The notes under the pieces: generated by a model
The model's input: the letters and a program-made list of their open reading frames with translations, nothing else
What the model was told of the DNA's origin: nothing
Database searches by the model: none
Shown: positions 1 to 9,512 of the stretch, piece by piece
Numbering within the stretch: position 1 is the stretch's first letter
Layout: each line of letters begins with the position of its first letter
Assembly (NCBI GenBank): GCA_012719395.1
Contig: JAAYAL010000077.1
Coordinates: 1 to 64,000 of the forward strand
Length of the DNA: 64,000 nucleotides
Direction: 5' to 3'
Source of the DNA: Gaiellales bacterium
GTDB lineage: Bacteria; Actinomycetota; Thermoleophilia; RBG-16-64-13
Position numbers and translations under genes: made by a program

Positions 1-407
<407 letters not shown>

Positions 408-615
408 GTATTTGCGATACGAGCGTCCGAAGATGCTCGGATCTGACTCTGAAGAGAGTTGATCGCTCTCAAAAGTGTTCGGTTGTGCGTCCTGCGAACA
501 GGCGCAACCGAAACGGGGTTTGTCCTCCAATGGAGGACCATAAAGATTGCAGGCAGATTGACTCTTTGTGTTCAATCCGTCACGCTTGTTCAGTTTTCAA
601 AGACCACTGTGCTCC
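408..615 (-). promoter_or_regulatory. rRNA leader with boxA-like antitermination element and hairpins
   Basis: This is the transcribed leader between the rRNA promoters and the 16S 5' end; I see no protein gene in it. On the minus strand 588-604 reads GTCTTTGAAAACTGAAC, a boxA-like sequence of the kind found before 16S in Gram-positive bacteria. Two inverted repeats follow towards the 16S: 522-538 (8-bp perfect stem GTCCTCCA/TGGAGGAC) and about 481-512 (CGGTTG.../...CAACCG). They could be part of the RNase III processing stem or leader folding. Confidence 0.6.
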
Positions 616-630
616 TGGGCACAAGCGGGT

Positions 631-659
631 AGACTAGCACTTGGTCGCTGCCTCGTCAA
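631..659 (-). promoter_or_regulatory. rrn promoter P3 (proximal, weaker)
   Basis: On the minus strand a TTGACG -35 (659-654) is followed after 17 bases by TAGTCT (636-631). The -35 lies in the 10-mer GTTGACGAGG, which is repeated exactly at the middle promoter (851-842). The -10 is poor, so use is uncertain. Confidence 0.4.
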
Positions 660-821
660 CCCTTCGGATGCCTCTTCCTCTGCCACGAGCTCTCTATACA
701 AATCGAGCCGCCTCGGCAACCAGCCGGGCGGCTCGCGAAGACCACAGACTCGCTGTGTCTACTCGCTGCCTCCCCTGCGGAAGCCTTGGTTGTCAGAGCA
801 TTTACGCATCCTGGACCTCTC

Positions 822-850
822 ATTATACTCGTGAGGCCCCACCTCGTCAA
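822..850 (-). promoter_or_regulatory. rrn promoter P2 (main sigma-70/A-type)
   Basis: On the minus strand TTGACG (850-845), a 17-base spacer and a perfect TATAAT (827-822) form an almost ideal vegetative promoter pointing at the 16S gene. The start of transcription would be near 815, about 400 bases upstream of the mature 16S end. Confidence 0.8.
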
Positions 851-901
851 CGAACCACCGGCCAACCCAACGGATCAACCCTTGCCCTGTGACGCTCGGG
901 T

Positions 902-929
902 ATTCTAGCACCTCATCCGCCGCTGACAA
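902..929 (-). promoter_or_regulatory. rrn promoter P1 (distal)
   Basis: On the minus strand TTGTCA (929-924) is followed after 16 bases by TAGAAT (907-902). It is the most upstream of three tandem promoter-like elements before the 16S gene. The interval 408-950 contains no supportable protein gene. Confidence 0.5.
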
Positions 930-950
930 GGCCCCGAGCCATCCTTTTTT

Positions 951-1586
951 TCACCGACTCTCCTGCCGGGGAACGCATACCTCCGCCACCTGCAGAACCT
1001 TCTCTCTCGAGAAACCCGTTGCGTACACCCCATACCACTTGTCTCCCTCGGCCCATTGGACGAGGATACCTCCCAACACTCGGTAGACTGACGCGCGACG
1101 GCCGTCCGCCAGATCCACCCTCTCTGCCGGCAGATCCCCCATGTCCCCCTGGATGACTTGCTGGAACTCCAGCACCCCACCCTCACTCTCTACAGCGACC
1201 ACTGCCCGCGCCCGTGTACCAACCTGCGATGCCTCAGCCAGGCGGGCGTCAGCTGGCAAACATGTGGGGATGTAGACAGTGAGGCCCTTCAGCGCTTGCG
1301 CAGCGTCTTCGAACGCGCTCCGGATCTCAGGGCCCAGCGCTTCCCAGCCTTCTGTCCCGCACTCCTCTTGCGAGGCCTGCGAGTCAGAGCGGTTGGACGA
1401 GGCGACCGACGGTTCTTCTGGTGCATCCGTCGTTGCCACGGCGACGCCATGGTCATCTCCGGAGGACACCGTGAGCGGCTCTGTGCCAGTACGGGCAGCG
1501 CATCCGGCCGGAATCAGCAGAACCAGTGCCGCACACGCGCACAGACCCACCAGCAGTGCTCCCTTGCGTTCTTTGGGCCCCAACAC
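951..1586 (-). CDS. putative lipoprotein, DUF4367-like C-terminus
   Basis: This 211-residue protein begins with a charged residue stretch, a hydrophobic segment (about residues 10-26) and a lipobox ending IPAGC, so it is probably a lipid-anchored exported protein with the modified Cys near residue 29. A low-complexity Ser/Thr/Glu/Asp linker (about 32-75) follows. The C-terminal 90 residues contain the pattern VQWAEGDKWYGVYATG followed by a helix, which resembles DUF4367-type domains that sense or bind at the membrane surface; this match is from memory. The GTG start has a GAGGTG ribosome site 4-5 bases upstream. It follows tyrS on the same strand, separated by a hairpin. Its function is unknown. 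Confidence 0.7.
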   Translation of the reverse strand: MLGPKERKGALLVGLCACAALVLLIPAGCAARTGTEPLTVSSGDDHGVAVATTDAPEEPSVASSNRSDSQASQEECGTEGWEALGPEIRSAFEDAAQALKGLTVYIPTCLPADARLAEASQVGTRARAVVAVESEGGVLEFQQVIQGDMGDLPAERVDLADGRRASVYRVLGGILVQWAEGDKWYGVYATGFSREKVLQVAEVCVPRQESR

Positions 1587-1596
1587 TCTTCACCTC

Positions 1597-1628
1597 GCTG
1601 CTCTCAAACGTAGCCTCTCGAGAGCAGC
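1597..1628. repeat. inverted repeat between tyrS and the lipoprotein gene
   Basis: A 9-bp perfect stem, GCTGCTCTC (1597-1605) with GAGAGCAGC (1620-1628), encloses a 14-base loop. It ends about 11 bases before the lipoprotein start codon. No U-run follows on either strand, so it is a weak terminator candidate. It could instead modulate translation or RNA stability of the lipoprotein mRNA. Confidence 0.5.
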
Positions 1629-1684
1629 CTAAGAGACGCGCCTCACCCGCGCAATACAACCTTAGGTGGATTCTGGCACCGCAG

Positions 1685-2941
1685 CTAGGCCTTGATGCGA
1701 AGGAAGCGCCTCTTGCCGACTTGGATCAGGACCCCCTTCAGGGCACCCGGCTCCAACTCCTCATTGGCGTCCTTCATCACAACGTCGTCCAAACGCACTC
1801 CGCCCTGCGCTATCAGCCGCTTGGCCTCACCATTCGAACCGGCAAGCTTGAGATCCGCAAGCAGGCGAGGAAGCCAGACCTTGCCTTCTATGACCGAGGA
1901 AGCGGGGATGGCCGTCTCCGACACGTCCACCGAGCGATCCCGATCCCGGAACACGCGGTCGAAGTGGGTTCTCGCGGCGGATGCGACCTCGGTGCTGTAG
2001 TAGAGACCTGTGATGCGCTCCGCCAGGTCACGCTTGCATGCTGCAGGATGGTACTCGCCACGCTGGAGGCGGGAGGCGATGGCCTCCACCTCTCGGTGGC
2101 CCACTCCTGTCAGCAGTGTCCAATACGGCACCATGAGGTCATCCGGGATGGACATGACCTTCCCGAACATGTCGTTGGGCTCGTCATTCACCCCAATGTA
2201 GTTGCCGTAGGTCTTCGACATCTTCATAGACCCATCGGTCCCCACCAACAGAGGCACCGTCATGATGGACTGGGGATTGAGGGCGTAGGCCTCCATGACC
2301 GTGCGGCCCATCAGAAGGTTGAACTTCTGATCCGTCCCGCCCAGCTCGATGTCCGCCTTGACGGCCACGCTGTCATAGCCCTGCAACAACGGGTACATGA
2401 ACTCGAGAATTGAGATGGGCTCATTGTTGTGGTAGCGGCTGGCGAAGTCATCGCGCTCCAGCATGCGTGCCACCGTGGTCACAGAAGTCAGACGCAGCAC
2501 CTCGTCCATGCGCAGAGGCGATAGCCAATCACTGTTACGAACCAGTTCCACCTTCTCCATGTCCAGCACCTTGGCGGCCTGCTCCACGTAGGTGGTGGCA
2601 TTGGCGCTGATCTCCTCCTCGCTCAAACGCGGCCGGAGCTTGGATCGTCCCGACGGATCCCCCACTTTGGCCGTGTAGTCCCCGATGATGAGAACAGCGA
2701 TGTGGCCCATCTTCTGGAACTGGGCGAGCTTGCGCAGCACCACGGTGTGGCCCAGATGGATGTCGGGGGCCGTGGGGTCAACGCCTAGCTTGGCCCGCAA
2801 TGGGCGCTTCTGCTCCCTAGCCCAGGCCAGGCGCTGCAAGAGATCATCGGCCGGGAGAACGTCAACGCACCCGGTGATGAGATCCTGATGCTGCTCGAGG
2901 ATGTCGTCTGGGATGCCGGCCATGCCGCTGAACTGGTTCAT
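1685..2941 (-). CDS. tyrS: tyrosine--tRNA ligase
   Basis: This class I aminoacyl-tRNA synthetase charges tRNA-Tyr in the cytoplasm. The 418-residue protein has the HIGH-type motif HLGHT near residue 63 and the KMSKS-type motif KMSKTYGN near residue 240. An S4-like RNA-binding domain lies at the C-terminus (about 350-418, GEAKRLIAQGGVRLDDV). The length fits the bacterial family. The ATG start is preceded by AGGGAA six bases upstream. Its position at the end of a translation/arginine block matches the actinobacterial order ...argG-argH-...-tyrS. I see no T-box leader in the short upstream interval. Confidence 0.97.
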   Translation of the reverse strand: MNQFSGMAGIPDDILEQHQDLITGCVDVLPADDLLQRLAWAREQKRPLRAKLGVDPTAPDIHLGHTVVLRKLAQFQKMGHIAVLIIGDYTAKVGDPSGRSKLRPRLSEEEISANATTYVEQAAKVLDMEKVELVRNSDWLSPLRMDEVLRLTSVTTVARMLERDDFASRYHNNEPISILEFMYPLLQGYDSVAVKADIELGGTDQKFNLLMGRTVMEAYALNPQSIMTVPLLVGTDGSMKMSKTYGNYIGVNDEPNDMFGKVMSIPDDLMVPYWTLLTGVGHREVEAIASRLQRGEYHPAACKRDLAERITGLYYSTEVASAARTHFDRVFRDRDRSVDVSETAIPASSVIEGKVWLPRLLADLKLAGSNGEAKRLIAQGGVRLDDVVMKDANEELEPGALKGVLIQVGKRRFLRIKA

Positions 2942-2973
2942 GCTTGTTCCCTATTCGTGTGATGTGCCAACGA

Positions 2974-3002
2974 AGCATAGAAGGGACGAATCAGGCGTAC
3001 AA
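2974..3002 (-). promoter_or_regulatory. candidate tyrS promoter
   Basis: On the minus strand TTGTAC (3002-2997), a 17-base spacer and TATGCT (2979-2974) give a moderate vegetative promoter. The implied leader before the tyrS ATG is only about 25 bases, too short for a T-box. Confidence 0.35.
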
Positions 3003-3075
3003 GACGGTGGCCTACGGCCCACCACCGGGTGACTGCGCTGCACCGCGTCGACGAACGACGGCACTCGGCGCCGGG

Positions 3076-4032
3076 TCAGGCCCGGCTCACGCGTATGAAG
3101 CCGGAGCAGGCCAGCAGGCTCACGCCGGCGCGTTCCCATTCGTCCAGTATGAGATTCATCCCCAGCGAGTCCGACGCGTGGTGACCCGCCACCACTACGT
3201 TGATGTGCGCCTCTTCGGCCACTTTGCGGCGCTCTTCATCCATATGCATGTCCACTATGGTCCCTACACCGGCCTCGGCCAGGCGCTTGACGGCGTCCTT
3301 TGGCCCAGAGGTCCCTCCCGTCATCTCCACCAGCACGCGCCCGGTGCGCCTGCCATCCTCTCCCTGGAAGAGAATGGGGCCAGCGCCGCGAATGGTGGCC
3401 TCGCGGTACTCCGGGATGGACTTGAGCATGTCCATGAGCTCGCCCAGGGTAGCATCCTCACCCAGCTGGTCACAGCGGTCCTGGATGTAGCGCTGCACGC
3501 AGTTGTCCGCCGGTGTGTGGCAGCACATGACAGAAAGACCCAACAGGCGCGCCGCATCCACCGCTTCCTCATTGTTGTAGGCGTGGAACGCACGGCGGAT
3601 CTCCTGCATCCGCTCCGCCATCACCGCTTCCCCGTAGGAGATGGGGAGACCACAGCGCCGCCACACATCCGCCTGCACGGCCATGACGTCCCCCAAGTCG
3701 GCAAGAGCGCGGCCCATAGGGTGGTGCGCCAGCACCAGGTCGATGGCCGTGCCCCGTTCACGCAAGCGGTCGGCCAGCAACATCTCCCCGACCTCCATGT
3801 CCACACCCACCAGCACCGTGGCAACTTCCAGCTCTGGATCGCCGAGCAGGATGCGGGTGTCGGCGAAAGGGTTGCTGAGGCTCTCCGCGTCGAACTCCCA
3901 CCGCCTGCGTTCCGGCAGGTCATCCCACGCCTTGCGGGTCTCCCGCAGCGCCCGTTCCACGCCCGCGGCTCCCCGAGGATCACTCTCGATGCCTCTGGCC
4001 ACGGCCATCTCATACAACTGCCGTAGTCTCAC
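3076..4032 (-). CDS. NIF3 family protein (NGG1p-interacting factor 3-like)
   Basis: About 318 residues. The metal-ligand signatures of the NIF3 dinuclear-metal family are visible: AHHPMGR in the N-terminal half, a central VDMHMDEER stretch and the C-terminal VVAGHHASDSLGMNL. NIF3 proteins form toroidal hexamers with paired metal ions; their biochemical role is poorly defined. I prefer the GTG at 4032 because AAAGGAG lies 8 bases upstream; a GTG at 4050 is in frame but has no ribosome site. It lies between argH and tyrS on the same strand. A second, fused NIF3 gene occurs at 26464-28056; the two differ in length and layout, so they are probably distinct subfamilies. Confidence 0.8.
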   Translation of the reverse strand: MRLRQLYEMAVARGIESDPRGAAGVERALRETRKAWDDLPERRRWEFDAESLSNPFADTRILLGDPELEVATVLVGVDMEVGEMLLADRLRERGTAIDLVLAHHPMGRALADLGDVMAVQADVWRRCGLPISYGEAVMAERMQEIRRAFHAYNNEEAVDAARLLGLSVMCCHTPADNCVQRYIQDRCDQLGEDATLGELMDMLKSIPEYREATIRGAGPILFQGEDGRRTGRVLVEMTGGTSGPKDAVKRLAEAGVGTIVDMHMDEERRKVAEEAHINVVVAGHHASDSLGMNLILDEWERAGVSLLACSGFIRVSRA

Positions 4033-4157
4033 CAGGGAGGCTCCTTTCACTTTGCCCAGGCCGGACGGCCCTTCACCTTTGTCTCCTCTTCTCTTCGCAG
4101 TCTAGCGCACGCACTCCCTTTGGCCTGCCCCGAGGGCGAAGTGGAGGACAGAGGCGG

Positions 4158-5612
4158 TCAGCCAAGGCCGGCCACAGCTTCCCGCAGGGCCTGTAGACGT
4201 GCTGCCGCCAGACCCAGTTGCTCCCCCACCCTCTCCGGTGCCGTGCCGCCCTGGGAGATCTTGCCAGCTACCACCCGCTCCAGGCGAACCACCTCCTGTA
4301 CCCCTTCCTCCAGCAGGGCGCTCACCGAGACCAAGTCGGAAGCGGTCAGCTCGGCGAGCGGGATGCCCCGAGCAGCGGCCGCCGCCACCAAGCGGCCGGC
4401 CACGGCATGAGCCTCACGAAAGGGCAGGCCCTTGCCGACCAGGTAGTCGGCCACATCCGTGGCCTGAGCGTACCCGCCTTCCGCGGCCTTCCGGGCCTGC
4501 ACCTCATCAAAGCTGAGGGCGGAGACCATGGCGGCGGTGGCCTCCAGGCATACATCCAGCTCCTCGCGGGACGCGAACACGTACAGCTTGTCTTCCTGCA
4601 GATCCTTGTTGTAGGCCAAGGGCAGCCCCTTCAGCAATGAGCCAAAGGCGGAGAGACGCCCTATGAACCCCGCCGCCTTTCCGCGAACCAGTTCTGCCGC
4701 ATCCGGGTTGCGCTTCTGCGGCATGATGCTGGAACCGGAGCTCCAAGCGTCCGGCATGCGGGCAAACCCGAACTCCTGGCTGCACCACAGGACCAGTTCC
4801 TCCGCCAGACGGGAGAGATTGAGTGCGCAGCAGGTGCAGGCGGCCAAGTACTCGAACGCGGCATCCCGCGATGCCACTGCATCCATAGCGTTGGGTGCCA
4901 CCCGGTCGAAAGCAAGCTCCCGCGCCACCGCCTCCCTATCCGCGGCGTAGTTCACACCAGCCAGGGCCCCTGCTCCCAGTGGCATCCACGAGCTCTCCCG
5001 CCACCGCAGAAAACGTGCCGCGTCTCTCTCCAGCATGAAGACGTAGGCCAACAGGTGGAAGGCCAGAGAGACCGGCTGCGCCCGCTGCAGGTGCGTGTAG
5101 CCGGGCAGGATCACCTGCTGAGTCCCGCGGGCACGGCGCAGCAACGCGTCCATGAGGTCCAAGACCAGGTGCAGGTGGCCCCGCACCGCTTCACGCAGGT
5201 AGAGCTGCAGATCCAGCGCCACCTGATCATTGCGGCTGCGGCCCGTGTGCACCTTCCCGCCCAGCGGGCCCACCAGCTCCGTCAGTCGCCGTTCCACCGC
5301 CATGTGGATATCCTCGTCGCGGAGATCCCAGATGAAGGAACCCGCTTCGATTTCGCCGCGCACGGCCTCCAGTCCCTCCAGCAGTCGCGAGGTCTCCTCG
5401 GGCTCCAACACACCGATCGCCCCCAGCATGCGCACGTGGGCACGGCTGCCGGCCAAGTCGTAGGGTGCCAGCTTGTAGTCGAAGGGCAACGAGGCGTTGA
5501 TGCGTTCGAAGAGGGGCGCCTGCTCGTCCTGAAAGCGCCCACCCCAGGGTTTGACATGCGGCGGCGGGGCGCTCCGCGCCTCGCCGCCGCCGCTTCCCGC
5601 CTCGCGCGTCAC
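4158..5612 (-). CDS. argH: argininosuccinate lyase
   Basis: Catalyses the last step of arginine synthesis, argininosuccinate to arginine plus fumarate. The fumarase/aspartase-superfamily signature [11 protein letters not shown] is present in the middle of the protein, and the N-terminus KPWGGRF is the usual ArgH opening. An open frame extends to 5696 inside argG, but I place the start at GTG 5612, giving about 484 residues and abutting the argG stop (5617-5619). This leaves about 20 extra residues before KPWGGRF, and no ATG is available there. It is the last gene of the arginine operon, coupled to argG. Confidence 0.95.
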   Translation of the reverse strand: MTREAGSGGGEARSAPPPHVKPWGGRFQDEQAPLFERINASLPFDYKLAPYDLAGSRAHVRMLGAIGVLEPEETSRLLEGLEAVRGEIEAGSFIWDLRDEDIHMAVERRLTELVGPLGGKVHTGRSRNDQVALDLQLYLREAVRGHLHLVLDLMDALLRRARGTQQVILPGYTHLQRAQPVSLAFHLLAYVFMLERDAARFLRWRESSWMPLGAGALAGVNYAADREAVARELAFDRVAPNAMDAVASRDAAFEYLAACTCCALNLSRLAEELVLWCSQEFGFARMPDAWSSGSSIMPQKRNPDAAELVRGKAAGFIGRLSAFGSLLKGLPLAYNKDLQEDKLYVFASREELDVCLEATAAMVSALSFDEVQARKAAEGGYAQATDVADYLVGKGLPFREAHAVAGRLVAAAAARGIPLAELTASDLVSVSALLEEGVQEVVRLERVVAGKISQGGTAPERVGEQLGLAAARLQALREAVAGLG

Positions 5613-5616
5613 AGCC

Positions 5617-6819
5617 CTACAGCAGCCCTTGGGCCCGGCGTGCGGCCACTTCCATGGGCAGACCCCACAGCTGAATGAAGCCAACCGCCGACTCATGGCT
5701 GAATTCGTCGCCCGTGGCGTAGGTGGCCAGGCTCTCCACGTACAGCGAGTTGGGCGAGCGCCTGCCCACCACTGTGCAGTTGCCCTTGAAGAAGCTCAGA
5801 CGCACATCGCCGCTGACCCACTTCTGCGTTTCGTTGACGAAGGCACGCAGAGCGTCGGCCAGCGGGCTGAACCACTGCGCATCGTAGATCATGTCGGCCA
5901 TGCGCGTGTCCACGCCGCTCTTGTAGCGCAGCAGGTCGCGGGTCATGACCAAGTCTTCCAGGTCCTTGTGGGCCATGATCAGGGCCAGCGCCCCCGGGAC
6001 CTCGTAGATCTCGCGGCTCTTGATGCCGACCAAGCGGTTCTCGATCATGTCCACGCGGCCGTAGCCGTGTTTGCCGGCGATCTTGTCCATGGCGTCGATG
6101 AGCTCGACCAGCGGCATCTTCACGCCGTCCACCGCCACCGGCACGCCCATCTCAAAGGTGACCACGACTTCCTGGGGCTCGTCCGGTCCGTCTTTGGGAT
6201 TGACCGTCTCCGTGAAGGCTCCTTCCGGCACCGGAGCCCAGGCGTCCTCCAACTCACCGCATTCGATAGTGCGACCCCACAGGTTCTCGTCCACCGAATA
6301 AGGGTTCTTCTTGGTGAGCGGCACGTTGATGTTGCGAGCCGCGCAGTAGTCCAGAATCTCCTCCCGGTTCATGCCCCATTCCCGTGCAGGGCCCATCACC
6401 CGGATGGTGGGATCCAGGCAACGGAAGGAGATATCGAAACGCACCTGATCGTTCCCCTTGGCCGTACAACCATGGGCGACCACCTTGGCTCCACGCTCGT
6501 GAGCCAGGTCGATGATCTTCTTTGCGATGAGGGGGCGCGAGAGCGCCGCCACCAGCGGGTACTTGTCCTCGTACAAGGTGTTGGCCAGCAGAGCCGGCAA
6601 CACGAAGTCGCGAGCGAATTCCTCCCTGGCGTCAATAATGACGGCGTCTACCGCACCGGCCCCGAGGGCGCGCTGCTTGAGCTCGGCCAGGTTGCGGTTG
6701 CGTCCCGCGTCCACCAAGACCGCGATCACGTCGTAGCCGTACGTCTCCTTGATGTATGGCACCAAGGCCGAGGTGTCGAGCCCGCCTGAGTACGCCAAGA
6801 TGCACAGTTCACTGGCCAT
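5617..6819 (-). CDS. argG: argininosuccinate synthase
   Basis: Joins citrulline and aspartate with ATP hydrolysis to AMP to make argininosuccinate. The 400-residue protein starts with the ATP pyrophosphatase P-loop AYSGGLDTSALVPY, and shows the family stretches ALSRPLIAKK and VAHGCTAKGNDQVRFD. The length is typical. It lies between argR and argH on the same strand; the 48-base gap to argR contains no obvious terminator, so it probably belongs to the argC operon. Confidence 0.97.
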   Translation of the reverse strand: MASELCILAYSGGLDTSALVPYIKETYGYDVIAVLVDAGRNRNLAELKQRALGAGAVDAVIIDAREEFARDFVLPALLANTLYEDKYPLVAALSRPLIAKKIIDLAHERGAKVVAHGCTAKGNDQVRFDISFRCLDPTIRVMGPAREWGMNREEILDYCAARNINVPLTKKNPYSVDENLWGRTIECGELEDAWAPVPEGAFTETVNPKDGPDEPQEVVVTFEMGVPVAVDGVKMPLVELIDAMDKIAGKHGYGRVDMIENRLVGIKSREIYEVPGALALIMAHKDLEDLVMTRDLLRYKSGVDTRMADMIYDAQWFSPLADALRAFVNETQKWVSGDVRLSFFKGNCTVVGRRSPNSLYVESLATYATGDEFSHESAVGFIQLWGLPMEVAARRAQGLL

Positions 6820-6867
6820 GTTGCCTCCTACGTTCTAAGCCTTTCTGGCGACCGTGGCCGCCATCTG

Positions 6868-7326
6868 TCATCCCCCCAGCCTTTGCAGGTACTCGGCCAC
6901 CTGCTCCGCAGCCTTTGGGTCCGGCGTGACAATGAGCACCGTGTCGTCCCCGGCCACGCACCCGATGATGAGGTCGTGATCCAGTTGATCGATGACTCTG
7001 CCCAACCCAGGCGCCGTGCCCACCTCTGACTTCAATACCACCATGTTATGCGCTACCGCCACCACATTGGCGAACTCCCTCATCATCCGCCCCGCCGCCG
7101 CCCCTGGGTCCCGTTTCTGCTCGGTATCGGGCAGGGCATAGCGCGCGCGGCTCATGTGGTCCCGATACTTCTCCAGCCCCATCTCCCGTATGTCGCGGCT
7201 GATGGTGGCCTGCGTCACATGGCAGCCGAGGCCCCGCAGCGTGTTGACCAGTTCCAGCTGGGTACTGATCCGTTGCTGCGAAATCAGCGAACGGATGAGT
7301 TGCTGTCTGCTTCTCTTGGTCAGCAT
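6868..7326 (-). CDS. argR: arginine repressor
   Basis: Arginine-responsive transcription factor that forms hexamers and binds ARG boxes. The 152-residue protein has an N-terminal winged helix with the recognition-helix segment VTQATISRDIREMG (about 35-48) and a C-terminal arginine-binding/oligomerisation domain with GCVAGDDTVLIV. A GGGAGGTG ribosome site precedes the ATG. It is encoded inside the operon it probably controls; a matching ARG-box-like site overlaps the operon promoter at 11895-11912. In the actinobacterial order argF normally sits directly before argR, but here argD ends 27 bases upstream and argF is missing. Confidence 0.95.
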   Translation of the reverse strand: MLTKRSRQQLIRSLISQQRISTQLELVNTLRGLGCHVTQATISRDIREMGLEKYRDHMSRARYALPDTEQKRDPGAAAGRMMREFANVVAVAHNMVVLKSEVGTAPGLGRVIDQLDHDLIIGCVAGDDTVLIVTPDPKAAEQVAEYLQRLGG

Positions 7327-7353
7327 CGCCGAGCACCTCCCTCTGCGGCCCGG

Positions 7354-8556
7354 TCAGAGTCCCAGGTATCCGCCCAGGAATTCCCCCACCCTGTCTATCT
7401 GGTCCTCCGTCACCACAAAGGAGGGGAGGAAACGCAGGGTGACGTCCGAGGTGGCATTGAGCAGGATACCCTGCTCAATGCCGGCCGCCACCACATGCTT
7501 GGCCACGGGCTCCGCCAGATCCGCGCCCACCATCAGCCCCAGCCGGCGGATATCGACCACCTTACCGGCTTCCTCCAGCCTCCGCAGCCACGACTCCAAT
7601 CGTGCGCCCAACGCCCTCACCCTGTCGAACAGGCCGTCTTCCGCCAACAGCTCCAGCACGGCCAGGGCGGCCGCCGAAACCACGGGCCCCCCCGCGAAGG
7701 TGGAGCCGTGATCCCCGGCCACCAACACCTCAGCCGCCCGGCCCCGGGCGATGCAGGCACCCATGGGAAGCCCGCCGGCCAGGCTCTTGGCCACGGTCAC
7801 GATGTCCGGGCACAGCCCGTACCGCTGGTAGGCGAAGGCCGCACCGCAACGGCCCAGACCACTCTGCACCTCATCCATGATGAAGAGCGCATCATCACGC
7901 CGGCAGAGGGTCTCCGCCGTGGCCAGGAACTCCTGTGCCAACGGCCACACGCCGGATTCACCCTGCACCGGCTCAGCGATGAGAGCGGACACCGGGCCAA
8001 CTCTGAACGCCTCCTCCAGGGCAGCCACATCGTTGCGGGGTACCAGGCGATAGTGCGGCAGCGGGAGGCCGAACGCCGCCTGCTTGGCCGGGCCACCGGT
8101 GGCCGACAGAGTGGCGATGGTCCTGCCGTGGAAGGAATTCTCCACGAACAGCACGTCCCCCCTGACGTCACTCTCCCCATTCGGTGTGGAGCGCTTGCGG
8201 GCGATCTTGAGGGCACACTCGTTGGCCTCGGCTCCGGAATTGGAGAAGAACACCCGGCCGCCGCCCACCAGCGCGGAGAGCCGCTCAGCCACCTGCGCCT
8301 GCGCAGCAGTGAGGAAGAGGTTGGAGCAGTGGATGAGGCGTCCGGCCTGCTCGCGAATGGCCGCCACCACCCGAGGATGGCAGTGGCCGAAGTTGTTGAC
8401 GGACAGACCGGTGACGAAGTCCAGATACCGCTGCCCCTGGGGGCCGATAAGCTCCGCCCCCTGGCCCGCCACCACTTCCAGCGGCAGGCGCGCATAGGTG
8501 GGAAGCACGTACTGCTGGTCCAGTGCCAGCACTTCCCGGCGCATCGTCTCATCCAC
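7354..8556 (-). CDS. argD: acetylornithine aminotransferase
   Basis: PLP-dependent class III aminotransferase that makes N-acetylornithine from the semialdehyde. About 400 residues; motifs include FSNSGAEANECALK, NSFHGRT, the acidic cofactor contact IMDEVQSGLGR and the PLP lysine in VTVAKSLAGGLPMGA. An open frame continues to 8664 inside argB, but the likely start is GTG 8556. It overlaps the argB stop by 8 bases and has AAAGGGG upstream, so translation is probably coupled. The enzyme family also acts on succinyl-diaminopimelate; the operon indicates the arginine role. Confidence 0.95.
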   Translation of the reverse strand: MDETMRREVLALDQQYVLPTYARLPLEVVAGQGAELIGPQGQRYLDFVTGLSVNNFGHCHPRVVAAIREQAGRLIHCSNLFLTAAQAQVAERLSALVGGGRVFFSNSGAEANECALKIARKRSTPNGESDVRGDVLFVENSFHGRTIATLSATGGPAKQAAFGLPLPHYRLVPRNDVAALEEAFRVGPVSALIAEPVQGESGVWPLAQEFLATAETLCRRDDALFIMDEVQSGLGRCGAAFAYQRYGLCPDIVTVAKSLAGGLPMGACIARGRAAEVLVAGDHGSTFAGGPVVSAAALAVLELLAEDGLFDRVRALGARLESWLRRLEEAGKVVDIRRLGLMVGADLAEPVAKHVVAAGIEQGILLNATSDVTLRFLPSFVVTEDQIDRVGEFLGGYLGL

Positions 8557-9472
8557 GGCTCCGCCCCTTTCCCACCCGACCCGACACCCCCACCGGAGAG
8601 GGCAGCACCTTGGTACCCACGCCCGCTGCCGTGAGGATCTCCAGCAGCACGGCGTGCGGCACACGCCCGTCGATGATGTGAGCTGCCTTCACACCCTGGT
8701 CCAGGCCGGCCAGCACCGCTTCCACCTTGGGAATCATGCCCCGCGAAACCTGCCCCTCCTCCACCATGGCCTCCAGCTCCACTGCGGTGCATTCGGAAAC
8801 CAAACTGTTCTCGTCCTCCACGTCCACCAGAAGACCAGGGACGTCAGTGAGGAAGATCAGCTTCTCGGCGGCCAACGCACCGCCGATAGCAGCTGCCACG
8901 GTGTCGGCGTTGATGTTGAAGCTCTCGCCCAGCGTGCCCGTGCCCACCGAGGCCACCACCGGCACGTAGTCGGCTTCGAGCATTTCCAAGAGGGCCGTGT
9001 TGACCTGCGTCACCTCGCCCACCTGACCCAGATCCAGCAAGGATCCATCCGCGGAGCGCTTCACCAGCTTCTCCGCGATGAGCAACATGCCATCGTCGCC
9101 GCCCAGGCCCACGGCGCGAGTGCCAAAGCGATTGATAAGACTCACGATCTCCTTGTTTATCTTGCCCACCAGCACCATGCGGGCCACGTCCATGGTGGCG
9201 GCGTCCGTCACCCGTAGCCCGTCCACGAATTTCACGGGCAAATCCAACTTCTTCATGAGCCCGCTCACCTCAGCGCCCCCGCCATGCACGATGATGGGCT
9301 TGATACCGATGTAGCGCAGCAGCACGATGTCGGTGGCGAATTCCTCCTTCAGATCCGCCGAGTTCATGGCGGCGCCGCCGTATTTGATGACGACGGTCTT
9401 GCCGCTGAACTCGCGGATATAGGGCAGCGCCTCCAGCAGAGTCCCTACTCGTTTGCGATAGACCTCGCGCAT
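8549..9472 (-). CDS. argB: acetylglutamate kinase
   Basis: Phosphorylates N-acetylglutamate, the second step of the acetylated arginine pathway. The 307-residue protein shows the amino-acid-kinase motifs VIKYGGAAM (N-terminus) and IVHGGGAEV, the central GLGGDDGMLL, and the C-terminal substrate region GGMIPK-like SRGMIPKVEAVLAG. Its N-terminal extension and length fit the arginine-inhibited hexameric class, though inhibition cannot be read from sequence alone. It lies between argJ and argD in the operon. Confidence 0.96.
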   Translation of the reverse strand: MREVYRKRVGTLLEALPYIREFSGKTVVIKYGGAAMNSADLKEEFATDIVLLRYIGIKPIIVHGGGAEVSGLMKKLDLPVKFVDGLRVTDAATMDVARMVLVGKINKEIVSLINRFGTRAVGLGGDDGMLLIAEKLVKRSADGSLLDLGQVGEVTQVNTALLEMLEADYVPVVASVGTGTLGESFNINADTVAAAIGGALAAEKLIFLTDVPGLLVDVEDENSLVSECTAVELEAMVEEGQVSRGMIPKVEAVLAGLDQGVKAAHIIDGRVPHAVLLEILTAAGVGTKVLPSPVGVSGRVGKGRSRG

Positions 9473-9512
9473 TGCTTCCTCGTTCCTTATCCGGCGGACG
9501 CCAAGTGTTGCC

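Noticed and set aside
2942-3075. T-box riboswitch before tyrS (also sought before pheS and thrS)
   Set aside because: No AGGGTGG-type T-box sequence is present and the tyrS leader is too short.
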